Assembly (NCBI RefSeq): GCF_024220515.1 | Contig: NZ_JAMXOT010000104.1 | Coordinates: 1-64,000 of the forward strand | Reading direction: 5' to 3' | DNA: 64,000 bases | From: Oscillatoria sp. HE19RPO | GTDB taxonomy: Bacteria > Cyanobacteriota > Cyanobacteriia > Cyanobacteriales > Laspinemataceae | Shown: one piece after another, positions 36,497-44,746 of the stretch | Position numbering within the stretch: position 1 is the first letter of the stretch | How the letters are laid out: every line of letters begins with the position of its first letter | The notes under the pieces: model-generated | Told to the model about the DNA's origin: nothing | What the model saw: the letters and a program-made list of their open reading frames with translations, nothing else | Databases searched by the model: none | Translations under genes and position numbers: made by a program

Positions 36497-37393
36497 TTAT
36501 AGAATAAATCCCAGCCCTAATAACAACCCACTCCAAAAATGAACAGCGATCGCAATAAATTTGCAGTTACTCACTTTTTCCGGACTGTCATGATAAGTGC
36601 CAACATGACGGCAGAGTTTCAGACTCGCAGGCAACCCAGCAAAACTGAGTAACGTCCAAACCGGGAAGCTACCCATCGCCACCAACAGCCCTGTAATTGC
36701 GAAAATACTCCCACAAAACCAGGGTAAGAGTTGAGCACCTCGGTGAGTCCCCATGCGAACCAAAGGCGATCGCTTCCCGGCAGCTAAATCGTCCTCAACT
36801 TGGTGAAAATGGGAACAGAATAACACCAAAGTGGTCGCAATTCCCACCACAATTGAAGCCAATAAACTCAGACTGGACCAACTCTGGGTTTGACTATAAT
36901 AAGCTGCCGAAACCCCCAAAGGACCAAAGGCAAAAAAGCAGAGAAATTCCCCCAATCCTTGATAACCCAGTCGAAATGGGGGACCCTGATACATATAACC
37001 CAAGAAACAACAAACCAAAATTAATCCCAAGACGGTTAAATCTTGTTGCCACCAACAAATTGCCCCAATCCCTAAAATACCCAGGGCTAAACACAAGTTT
37101 CCCGACCAAAAAATCAAAGATTTATTCCCGGTTAAATTAACTAAAGAATGATGCTTTTTTTTGTCAATCCCCGTATCTGAATCAAACACATCATTGCTAA
37201 TATTTTCCCAGGCCAAGATTAAAATGGCCGAACTTATAAAGGTAGAAAATATCGACCAGTTCAGGGAATGATGCTCATACAAAGCCACCGCAGTTCCCAC
37301 CCAAATTGGCATAATTGCCACACTATACATGGGAGGTTTAATAGCAGCTAACCATAACTTGTAATTCGAGGGCTGAATGGTCTGAGTTGTCAT
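36497..37393 (-). CDS. menA: DHNA phytyltransferase (UbiA family)
   Basis: A 298-residue polytopic UbiA prenyltransferase with about eight helices. The first Asp-rich motif is NISNDVFDSDTGIDKKKHHS, and the second is in HQVEDDLAAGKRSPLVRMG. It attaches phytyl to DHNA in the inner/thylakoid membrane. It is the first gene of the minus-strand men run. The gap upstream (37394-37724) holds a long inverted repeat rather than an evident promoter. Confidence 0.93.
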   Translation of the reverse strand: MTTQTIQPSNYKLWLAAIKPPMYSVAIMPIWVGTAVALYEHHSLNWSIFSTFISSAILILAWENISNDVFDSDTGIDKKKHHSLVNLTGNKSLIFWSGNLCLALGILGIGAICWWQQDLTVLGLILVCCFLGYMYQGPPFRLGYQGLGEFLCFFAFGPLGVSAAYYSQTQSWSSLSLLASIVVGIATTLVLFCSHFHQVEDDLAAGKRSPLVRMGTHRGAQLLPWFCGSIFAITGLLVAMGSFPVWTLLSFAGLPASLKLCRHVGTYHDSPEKVSNCKFIAIAVHFWSGLLLGLGFIL

Positions 37394-37503
37394 TGATTAT
37401 TCCTATTATTCTTCCAACCAGCCCCATCATTTTACGATGGCGGATAGAAAAGTCTCAGAGGATGAAATAAAAATTAAGAATTAATACGCAATCCGGTGGT
37501 CTC

Positions 37504-37703
37504 ATACGGAATCCGGTTGTCAAAGGTCTGTAAAAACCCACACCCTCAAGGGTGGGGCTACACAAACGAAGCCCGCCTGCGCGGGCTCATCCAGGAAATG
37601 GACTTTTAACAACCCGATTTGGGATCATGTCTGTTTTCTCTCTTATAGCCTGCGTAGGCAGGCTTCGTCCGTATAGCCCCACCCTTGAGGGTGTGGGTTT
37701 TTA
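37504..37703. repeat. Family A element with a 30-bp inverted repeat
   Basis: The left end, ATACGGAATCCGGTTG (37504-37519), and the right end, CAACCCGATTTGGGAT (37610-37625), are imperfect inverted ends. A perfect 30-bp inverted repeat (37531-37560 against 37674-37703; arm starts TAAAAACCCACACCCTCAAG) encloses them further right. The pair of divergent GC hairpins (GCCCGCCTGCGCGGGC and GCCTGCGTAGGCAGGC) suggests two copies in opposite directions. It sits between menA and the P450 gene, with the P450 stop 22 bases beyond. The 37394-37500 part of the gap shows nothing. Confidence 0.8.
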
Positions 37704-37724
37704 CGATAACTACCGGATTGGGTC

Positions 37725-39092
37725 CTACCGCATCGCTGCGGATAAAACAGCCGATCGCCTCTGTTTCACCATCAGTTGAAAATTAGCCGAGGGGACAAAG
37801 GTAATCCCCCGACGGTGAGGACGAATCGGACCCCGATCGCAGAGGGCCAATTCATAGCGGGAGAGGACCGTTGCCAGGACCAACTTCATCTCATACATGG
37901 CTAGGGCCATACCAATACAACTGCGACTCCCCCCGCCAAAGGGAAAATATTCATAAGGTGAAAACTTGCGCTGGCAAAACCGCTGCGGCTTAAATGCCAA
38001 CGGTTCTGGATACACCTCCGGACGCCGATGGGCTAAATAAATGCAAGGAACCAAGACGGTCCCTGGTGCAAATTCATACCCCTGAATTTCCACCGATTCC
38101 TTCACCACCCGGGGTTGAGAAATTAAGGCGATCGGATACAGACGCAGGGCCTCTTGACAAACTGCTTGCAGAAACGGCAATTGCGCCACTGCCATCGGGT
38201 TGGGGTGACTCCCCAGACTATCCAGTTCTTCTACCAACTGCGATCGCACCTCGGAGTCCTGATGAATCCAATAAAATGCCCAAGTCAGGGCCGATGCGGT
38301 CGTATCATGACCCAACAACAGCAGAGTAATCAACTGATCGCGCAATTCCGCCTCCCCCATTCCCTCTCCCGCCTGATCTTGCGCCGACATCATCATGGAG
38401 AGGACATCATTGCCATCGGTTTGACCCCGGCGATCGCGAATTTCGGCATAAATTAACTCGTCAATTTGCTGCTGTTGGCGCAGAAATTTCCCCCAAGGAC
38501 TCCAGGGACCTAAATCTTGCTGTAACGGATTCCAAAAAAATTGCACCGAGTTCAGGGTAGAATTCACCGACTCCAAAAACGGTTCAATCAGGAGTTCGAG
38601 TTGGTGGGCACGTTCCCCAGGGTTCATGCCAAACACCACCCGCAAAATCGTTTTGAGAGAAATCGACGACAGGGCCTGACGCAAATTCAGATTAGAACCC
38701 GGTTGCCAATGGGCGATCGCCTCTGCAGTAATATCACAAATCTGATTGCCATACCCTTGCAACCGTTCCCCATGTAAAGGCGGCATCAAAAGCTGGCGCG
38801 TCCCTTGATGCTTGGCCCCATCTTGCATAATCAGGGATTGGGACCCAGTAAGGGGGCGAAAGGGGTCGGTGATTTTGCCTAACTCAAACGCCCCTGCTGC
38901 CGAGGTAAAAATCTGTTGAATCCCATCAGGATGACTCAAAAACACCACCGGGGGAGAGTTTCCCCCCAATAAATGTAGGGTGAAAGGGTCACCATAGCGA
39001 TTGGCATTCCGGTCCAGATAGGCGACTGGATTGGCAATCATTTGTAGCGATTGCAGAAAAAATGGTGCCCTAGGGCCTGCTGGCAACTTCAT
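37725..39092 (-). CDS. Cytochrome P450, CYP110-like
   Basis: A 455-residue P450. It has the I-helix motif LLLLGHDTTASALTWAF, the ExxR motif EALRLYP, and the heme loop FPFGGGSRSCIGMALA with Cys392 as iron ligand. The start MKLPAGPRAPFFLQSLQMIANPVAYLDR and the PPLHGERLQGYG motif match the cyanobacterial CYP110 family, whose members act on fatty acids or hydrocarbons (recalled). I chose ATG 39092, with AGGGGG 5 bases upstream; the longer frame to 39530 is unsupported. It lies between the two arms of the men cluster and is divergent from menF (197-base gap). Any link to phylloquinone is only inference. Confidence 0.92.
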   Translation of the reverse strand: MKLPAGPRAPFFLQSLQMIANPVAYLDRNANRYGDPFTLHLLGGNSPPVVFLSHPDGIQQIFTSAAGAFELGKITDPFRPLTGSQSLIMQDGAKHQGTRQLLMPPLHGERLQGYGNQICDITAEAIAHWQPGSNLNLRQALSSISLKTILRVVFGMNPGERAHQLELLIEPFLESVNSTLNSVQFFWNPLQQDLGPWSPWGKFLRQQQQIDELIYAEIRDRRGQTDGNDVLSMMMSAQDQAGEGMGEAELRDQLITLLLLGHDTTASALTWAFYWIHQDSEVRSQLVEELDSLGSHPNPMAVAQLPFLQAVCQEALRLYPIALISQPRVVKESVEIQGYEFAPGTVLVPCIYLAHRRPEVYPEPLAFKPQRFCQRKFSPYEYFPFGGGSRSCIGMALAMYEMKLVLATVLSRYELALCDRGPIRPHRRGITFVPSANFQLMVKQRRSAVLSAAMR

Positions 39093-39289
39093 CGAACCCC
39101 CTGTGAATCCCTCAGTGACATACAATGCTGAGAATGCGGGATCTATTTTACCGGGTAGATGTCCCCATCCAGTGCGCGTGTCCGTGGGAACCGTGCGATG
39201 GTTAGATAGATAGGAGGTACTTTTGAGGGTACCCTCTGTAAACCGGGGACTATTTCCCCCAACCAGCCCAAGAAGCCATCCTTTCCTCC

Positions 39290-40714
39290 ATGCTAGTTGT
39301 ACCGTCTGATACCAATATGAAGCCAGACCGCAAGGATCTTTATCAGTTCCTTGTCGCTTGTCAGCAGGTATCCGTTGAGAAAGAATGCCCCCAGATTGCC
39401 ACCCTCTCCTTGGAACTTCCCCCCCTGGACCCCCTAGCGGTATTGCAGGCGATCGCCCAACCCGAGGACCCACATTTTTATTTTGAAAATGGCAATAAAG
39501 GGGAAGCGATCGCGGCGATCGGGGCGGCAATCACCTTTCATGTCCCCTCGGGTTCCGCAAGATTTGGCAAAGCGCAAACCTTTATCCAATCCTGTCTGGC
39601 GAATACCATTACCACCGGGGCCACGGACCTGCCGTTTGCCGGACCCCACTTTTTTTGTAACTTTACCTTTTTTGACGACCTGCGCCCCCCAGAATCGGCC
39701 TTTCCTTGCGCCACGGTGTTATTACCCCGGTGGCAAGTCGCCCGATGTCGCAACCGTTCGGTGTTCGTCGCCAATTTTTCCTTATCCCCCCGGGATAATA
39801 TTAAAGCCTTACATCAAGATTTATGTAATAAACTCACCCAAATTCGCTGGGCCAATTCTCGCTGGTTAGACCCGGTAAATTTTCCCAACCAATCTTTCCA
39901 AAGTCACGATTTTAAACCCACGGCTAATTTTAGAAAATCTGTTTATTCTGCCCTGAACAGGATTAACAACAAAACTTTAAATAAAATCGTTTTAGCTGAT
40001 GCCATTGATTTAAACTTTCCCCTCCCCATCAACTTAATCAAATCCCTGAATAATTTACGCCGACTTTACCCCGATTGCTACACCTTTGCCACGGGAAACG
40101 GCGGCGGGACTAATTTTATTGGGGCCAGTCCCGAACGCTTGCTGGCGATTTATAATCATCAATTAACCACTGATGCTTTAGCCGGGTCTGCCCCGCGAGG
40201 TAAAACATCCGGAGAAGATGCAGAATTAGCCAAACTGCTGTTATCCAGCGAGAAAGAAATTCATGAACATCGAGTGGTGATTGATTTTATCTGCGATCGC
40301 CTCACCCGTTTAGGGCTAACTCCCAACGTCCCCCCGCAATTGTTGTTATTACAATTGTCCAATATTCAACATCTCTGGACCCCAATTCAAGCCCCTTTAC
40401 CTCCGGGAATTCATCCCTTAGACATTTTAGCGGACCTCCATCCCACTCCCGCAGTAGCTGGGGTTCCCCGGGATACGGCTTGTCAAGAAATTCGCCGTTA
40501 TGAAGCCTTCGATCGCGGCTTATATGCGGCCCCATTAGGCTGGATTGATGGCTATGGGAACTGTGAATTTATTGTGGGCATTCGGTCCGCTTTAATTGAA
40601 GGCGATCGGGCCCGATTGTATGCGGGGGCTGGAATTGTCGCCGGGTCCGACCCAGACAAAGAATTAGCCGAAGTGCAACTCAAACTAAAAACCCTGTTAA
40701 AAGCCTTAGTTTAA
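39290..40714 (+). CDS. menF: Isochorismate synthase
   Basis: A 474-residue chorismate-binding enzyme: the C-terminal core has SVYSALNRINNKTLNKIVLADAID, GGGTNFIGASPERLLAI, TDALAGSAPRGKTSGEDAEL, SSEKEIHEHRVVIDFI and LHPTPAVAGVPRD. It converts chorismate to isochorismate, the first step of phylloquinone synthesis. It is 42 bases upstream of menD on the same strand. The start is uncertain (39290 or 39317; neither has a clear ribosome site). Confidence 0.93.
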   Translation: MLVVPSDTNMKPDRKDLYQFLVACQQVSVEKECPQIATLSLELPPLDPLAVLQAIAQPEDPHFYFENGNKGEAIAAIGAAITFHVPSGSARFGKAQTFIQSCLANTITTGATDLPFAGPHFFCNFTFFDDLRPPESAFPCATVLLPRWQVARCRNRSVFVANFSLSPRDNIKALHQDLCNKLTQIRWANSRWLDPVNFPNQSFQSHDFKPTANFRKSVYSALNRINNKTLNKIVLADAIDLNFPLPINLIKSLNNLRRLYPDCYTFATGNGGGTNFIGASPERLLAIYNHQLTTDALAGSAPRGKTSGEDAELAKLLLSSEKEIHEHRVVIDFICDRLTRLGLTPNVPPQLLLLQLSNIQHLWTPIQAPLPPGIHPLDILADLHPTPAVAGVPRDTACQEIRRYEAFDRGLYAAPLGWIDGYGNCEFIVGIRSALIEGDRARLYAGAGIVAGSDPDKELAEVQLKLKTLLKALV

Positions 40715-40756
40715 CCTCAATTACCGGGACCATTAGGATTCCTTTTTCCCTTAAGA

Positions 40757-42508
40757 ATGCCAATAGATTTCCGCAATACTAACACCGTTTGGGCTTCTAT
40801 TTTAGTCGAGACATTCCAACGCCTGGGATTAACCACCGCAGTGATTTGTCCCGGTTCCCGTTCCACCCCGTTAACCGTTGCCTTTGCCAGCCATCCCGAG
40901 GTCGAAGCTATCCCAATTTTAGATGAGCGATCGGCCAGTTTTTTTGCATTAGGAAAAGCCAAACAAACCGGCAAACCCGTTGTCTTAGTTTGTACTTCGG
41001 GAACCGCTGGGGCAAATTTTTATCCGGCGATTATTGAAGCCAAAGAAAGCCGAGTACCCTTATTAATTTTAACCGCAGACCGACCCCTAGAACTGCGAGA
41101 TTGCCATTCCGGTCAAACCATTGACCAAATTAAACTGTATGGACATTATCCCAATTGGCAAACGGAATTAGCTACGCCATCTTTAGAACTAAAACAACTC
41201 AGCTATCTCCGCCAAACCCTGATTCACGCTTGGGAAAAAACCTTATTTTCCGTCCCCGGTCCCGTCCATTTGAATCTCCCTTTTCGCGATCCATTAGCCC
41301 CTTTACCAGAACCCAAAGCCACCCATTTAGCAGCAACCTTCCAACCCGAAGAATTCTTTAGCCATCTCCCCCCATCTCCCCCATCCCCCCCATCTCCCCC
41401 ATCCCCCCCATCCCCTCTCCAACAGTGGCAAAACTGCCAACAGGGAATCATTATTGCCGGAGTCGCCCAACCCCAAAATCCCAGAGACTATTGTCAGGCG
41501 ATCGCCCATCTTTCTAAAACCTTAAATTGGCCGGTTCTTGCCGAAGGATTATCCCCCCTCCGCAATTATGCCGACCTCAATCCCTATTTAATTTCTACCT
41601 ATGATTTTATCCTCAGAAATCCCATAAATGCTGAGAAACTCACCCCAAAAATTGCGATTCAAATTGGGGAATTACCAACCAGCAAAACCCTTCGCAGTTG
41701 GTTAGAAAACAGCCAACCTCTAACCTTTTTGGTGACCGAGAGCGATCGCAACCTCGACCCCCTACATGGCCGCACGATTCCCTTACGAATGGCAATTAAC
41801 TCCCTTGCCGCCACGTTACCCCCGCTTGAAACCACTCCTTCCCCCACCGCCTATCTACAACAGTGGTGTGACGCTGAACGCCAAACTAGAGAGAAAATTG
41901 ATACCACCCTTTCATCCATTCCTGACCTGATTGAACCCAAAGTTGCATGGCTGATTTCTCAACATTTACCTCCAGAAACTCCCCTATTTATCGCCAATAG
42001 TATGCCCGTCCGAGATATCGAATATTTCTGGAAACCGGGGAACCGCCATATCCAACCCTTCGTCAACCGAGGCGCAAACGGCATTGACGGAACATTATCC
42101 ACCGGATTAGGCATCGCCCATCGCCATCAAAGTAGCGTCATGTTAACGGGAGATTTAGCCCTTTTACATGACACCAATGGCTGGTTAATCCGCCAATATT
42201 TTCAAGGTCATTTAACAATAATTTTAATCAACAATAACGGCGGCGGCATTTTTGAAATGTTACCCATTGCCAAATTTGACCCGCCCTTCACCGAGTTTTT
42301 TGCTACCCCGCAAAACATCACTTTTGCCCGATTATGTGCAGCCTATGATATCGAACATCAGATGATTAACGATTGGCAGCAATTACAATTCCTGTTAAAT
42401 CCATTACCAAGTTCGGGTATTCGAGTCCTAGAGGTAAAAAGCGATCGCCATCTCGATGTCAAATGGCGACAAGACCAGTTTCAACAGTTTGCCGAAGAAA
42501 GTCTGTAA
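40757..42508 (+). CDS. menD: SEPHCHC synthase
   Basis: A 583-residue ThDP enzyme. The N-terminal domain has VICPGSRSTPLTVAFASH, ILDERSASFFALG and CTSGTAGANFYPAIIEA; the C-terminal one has ANSMPVRDIEYFW, NRGANGIDGTLSTGLG and LINNNGGGIFEMLP. It joins isochorismate and 2-oxoglutarate. An in-frame stretch of 5 PPS units (about nt 41369-41420) breaks the family pattern between the domains. The gene follows menF, and its 3' end is repeated in the gap downstream (42523-42728). Confidence 0.94.
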   Translation: MPIDFRNTNTVWASILVETFQRLGLTTAVICPGSRSTPLTVAFASHPEVEAIPILDERSASFFALGKAKQTGKPVVLVCTSGTAGANFYPAIIEAKESRVPLLILTADRPLELRDCHSGQTIDQIKLYGHYPNWQTELATPSLELKQLSYLRQTLIHAWEKTLFSVPGPVHLNLPFRDPLAPLPEPKATHLAATFQPEEFFSHLPPSPPSPPSPPSPPSPLQQWQNCQQGIIIAGVAQPQNPRDYCQAIAHLSKTLNWPVLAEGLSPLRNYADLNPYLISTYDFILRNPINAEKLTPKIAIQIGELPTSKTLRSWLENSQPLTFLVTESDRNLDPLHGRTIPLRMAINSLAATLPPLETTPSPTAYLQQWCDAERQTREKIDTTLSSIPDLIEPKVAWLISQHLPPETPLFIANSMPVRDIEYFWKPGNRHIQPFVNRGANGIDGTLSTGLGIAHRHQSSVMLTGDLALLHDTNGWLIRQYFQGHLTIILINNNGGGIFEMLPIAKFDPPFTEFFATPQNITFARLCAAYDIEHQMINDWQQLQFLLNPLPSSGIRVLEVKSDRHLDVKWRQDQFQQFAEESL

Positions 42509-42522
42509 AAACCGGATACCGG

Positions 42523-42728
42523 ATTAAATGTAGAGGCGATTCGCTTTCTCGCCAGTCCAGAATTCAAATCCAAGAGGTAAAAAGCGATCGCCACCTCAAT
42601 ACCCGATTAAATGTAGCCGCGATTCGCTTTCTCGCCAGTCCAGAATTCAAATCCAAGAGGTAAAAAGCGATCGCCACCTCGATGTCCAATGGCGACAAGA
42701 CCAATTTCAACAGTTTGCCGCCGATTAA
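42523..42728 (+). repeat. Duplicated menD 3'-end fragments
   Basis: An 83-bp unit starting ATTAAATGTAGAGGCGATTC occurs at 42523 and again at 42606 (ATTAAATGTAGCCGCGATTC). Each unit carries GAGGTAAAAAGCGATCGCCA, which is also in the menD C-terminal coding part at ~42430. The second unit runs on into GGCGACAAGACCAATTTCAA and CAGTTTGCCG, matching the last ~80 bases of menD with a few substitutions and ending in its own TAA. The copies are not an independent gene. Confidence 0.85.
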
Positions 42729-42786
42729 TTCAAGTTCGGTCAGTCATAAACCGGCGATCGTCACCCCAAGATAACCCTCCTATTTC

Positions 42787-43110
42787 TTAGGGTATTCCAA
42801 CAAATAAATCATCCTTGCTTTGATGCGATCGCACCTAACAAGACTCTATATTAGCCCGCGCAGGCGGGCTATAGCCCAAGGGGCATGGCTTCGCTAACGT
42901 TCGTATAGCCCCACCCTTTAGGGTGCGGGTTTTTTGGATATTTTATTTTTTGGACTTCCCTTAGGGTGTTCCAACAAATAAATCATCCAAATCCCGATGG
43001 TTAAGCACCTAACAAGACTGTGTTAGCCCGCGCAGGCGGGCTTTGTCCGTGTAGCCCCAGGCTTCAGCCTGCGGGTTTTTTGGATATTTTATTTTTTGGA
43101 CTTCCCTTAA
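42787..43110. repeat. Two tandem family B elements
   Basis: Two head-to-tail copies (about 42787-42961 and 42961-43110) share a start of TTAGGGT(A/G)TTCCAACAAATAA, a middle AGCCCGCGCAGGCGGGCT hairpin, and an end of GGGTTTTTTGGATATTTTAT followed by TTTTTGGACTTCCCTTA. The start and end are imperfect inverted repeats, as expected of a MITE. The rest of the gap (43111-43245) shows nothing more than the phyH-type gene promoter region. Confidence 0.75.
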
Positions 43111-43245
43111 CGAAACTTTTACATCAATTCTCATTGATAGGGTGATGGTGATAGGGTAAGATCGTCACCAACTAAACTGCAATCCTCCATCCCCAGATTC
43201 TTAGCCTAAGATTCTGCCAATATCTTATTATCCAAACCCCATCAC

Positions 43246-44196
43246 ATGAACCAAGACTTGCAAGTTTTAAGAAAGTCGATTGCCCTCGACCCCTTAATTT
43301 CCCTGCTTCCGCAAGCCGAAGATATTCGCTATTGGCAAAACCTGAATCCCAATTCAAGGATTTCCAAGCAACCTTTTGATAGCCCGACTTCACCCCCGCA
43401 AGTCAGTCCACAACAACTTGAGGAATTGGCCTCCCAACTCCGAGAGGATGGCTATTTTCAAACCGAACCCCTCATCCCCCCGGCCACCCTTGCGGAAATG
43501 AAGACTTGTATTGAAACCGTCAAACAAGCCGGTTTTCCAGCCATGTTTGCCCTAGTGTACGATGTCTTTTATCAAGTTTTGGGTAACTTTGAAGCAATTC
43601 TGTCCGAAATGCTAGGACCTGGGTATAAACTTGTCCCCAATTTTTGGATTTACTACATTGATCCGGAAGACAGTGGGAAAGGATTTGAACCCCATCGAGA
43701 TGCGGAATATGAAAACACCATAGACTCCACCGGAATGCCAACGGTACTCACCATTTGGATCGCGATTACCGAGGCAAATCCACTCAATTCCTGTATGTAC
43801 ATCCTCCCCGCCAACCGAGACCCTCAATATCGAGAAGCGATTACCAATCTCCAAACAGGAGCCACTGAATTTAACTTAGAAGATATCAGAGCTTTACCGA
43901 CAGCAGCCGGAACGCTTTCTTGTTGGGATCAATATGTATTTCACTGGGGAAGTCGCAGTAGCAAACGGGCCAAATTTCCGCGCATCAGTTTAGCCGCGTA
44001 TTGTCAACGGGGGGATATTCCTCCGGTTGAAGATATTCTCATCGATATCCCTTCAACCCTAGATTTCAAAACCCGGCTAGGGTTAATTTGTCGGGGGTTA
44101 TATCGCTACTCTTATCTGAGCCTCAAAGAATCTCCCGAAGCCCAACCCTTATTAACCTTTCTGGAAAACTATCAGGCAATTATTAAAACAAATTAA
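43246..44196 (+). CDS. Phytanoyl-CoA dioxygenase (PhyH) family protein
   Basis: A 316-residue Fe(II)/2-oxoglutarate oxygenase. The facial triad is visible: His150-x-Asp152 in FEPHRDAEYEN and the distal His233 in YVFHWGSRSS, with a following Arg in KRAKFPRISLAAY for 2-oxoglutarate. The N-terminal ~60 residues are helical and less conserved. The substrate is unknown; the family includes phytanoyl-CoA, halogenase-like and natural-product hydroxylases. Proximity to the men (phytyl) genes is suggestive only. It is flanked by repeat arrays on both sides, so it is isolated from any operon. Confidence 0.88.
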   Translation: MNQDLQVLRKSIALDPLISLLPQAEDIRYWQNLNPNSRISKQPFDSPTSPPQVSPQQLEELASQLREDGYFQTEPLIPPATLAEMKTCIETVKQAGFPAMFALVYDVFYQVLGNFEAILSEMLGPGYKLVPNFWIYYIDPEDSGKGFEPHRDAEYENTIDSTGMPTVLTIWIAITEANPLNSCMYILPANRDPQYREAITNLQTGATEFNLEDIRALPTAAGTLSCWDQYVFHWGSRSSKRAKFPRISLAAYCQRGDIPPVEDILIDIPSTLDFKTRLGLICRGLYRYSYLSLKESPEAQPLLTFLENYQAIIKTN

Positions 44197-44220
44197 GGGG
44201 ATTTAAACCCTAGCCCTGTC

Positions 44221-44366
44221 ATACGGAATCCGGTTGCTCAAGGTCTGTAAAAACCCGCACCCTGTTCGCGCAGCGTTCCGCTAGGAAAGGGTGGGGCACT
44301 TGCGGACGAAGCGGTGCCTGCGCGGGCTAAAAGCGAAAACCGACTTTGACCAACCGGATTTGGTAT
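44221..44366 (+). repeat. Family A element
   Basis: It begins ATACGGAATCCGGTTG and ends CAACCGGATTTGGTAT, imperfect inverted ends. Inside are AAAAACCCGCACCCTG..., a GGGTGGGGC stretch and a GCCTGCGCGGGC hairpin. It starts 24 bases after the PhyH stop. Confidence 0.8.
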
Positions 44367-44379
44367 CAAGGTGTATTCA

Positions 44380-44600
44380 TCTGTAGGGGCGCTTCTCGAA
44401 GCGCCCTTGGGGCGCAAGCATTTACTCCAACAAGAAATAACGATTTTTCGTCATCAAATTCACCTCTTGTAGGGGCGCTTCGAGAAGCGCCTGTCCAAGA
44501 AATAACAATTTTTCGTCATCAAATTCACCTCTTGTAGGGGCGCTTCGAGAAGCGCCTGTCCAAGAAATAACAATTTTTCGTCATCAAATTCACCACCTTG
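44380..44600 (+). repeat. Family C tandem array, three units
   Basis: Units begin at about 44380 (a variant with a GGGGCGCAAGCATTTACTCC insertion), 44466 and 44531; the last two are exactly 65 bases apart. Each carries the palindrome GGCGCTTCGAGAAGCGCC and ends in TTTTCGTCATCAAATTCACC. A fourth copy is at 10010. It occupies the gap between the PhyH and aminotransferase genes. Confidence 0.85.
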
Positions 44601-44666
44601 ACAGGGCTAGGATTTAAACCCCCGTAGGTTGTTGCTTGTACCCTGATCTAATCCTGTCTTTTAACG

Positions 44667-44694
44667 GTAGGGTTGATTCGCGAATCAACCCTAC
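44667..44694. repeat. 28-bp perfect palindrome, family D core
   Basis: GTAGGGTTGATTCG and its complement CGAATCAACCCTAC form a perfect palindrome, followed by ATTTAGGATTTG and GCGGAAGTCCTGC, like the right end of the MITE at 27131. It is probably a decayed copy. Confidence 0.7.
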
Positions 44695-44746
44695 ATTTAG
44701 GATTTGACCGCAAATATTGCGGAAGTCCTGCACTAAAAATGTTGTC

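Noticed and set aside
39093-39530. N-terminal extension of the P450
   Set aside because: It overlaps the divergent menF start and has no P450 or signal pattern; ATG 39092 has a good ribosome site and the CYP110-like start.
44380-44600. CRISPR-like array with 65-bp period
   Set aside because: The whole unit repeats, with no unique spacers and a palindromic core; a lone copy occurs at 10010, so it is a dispersed repeat.
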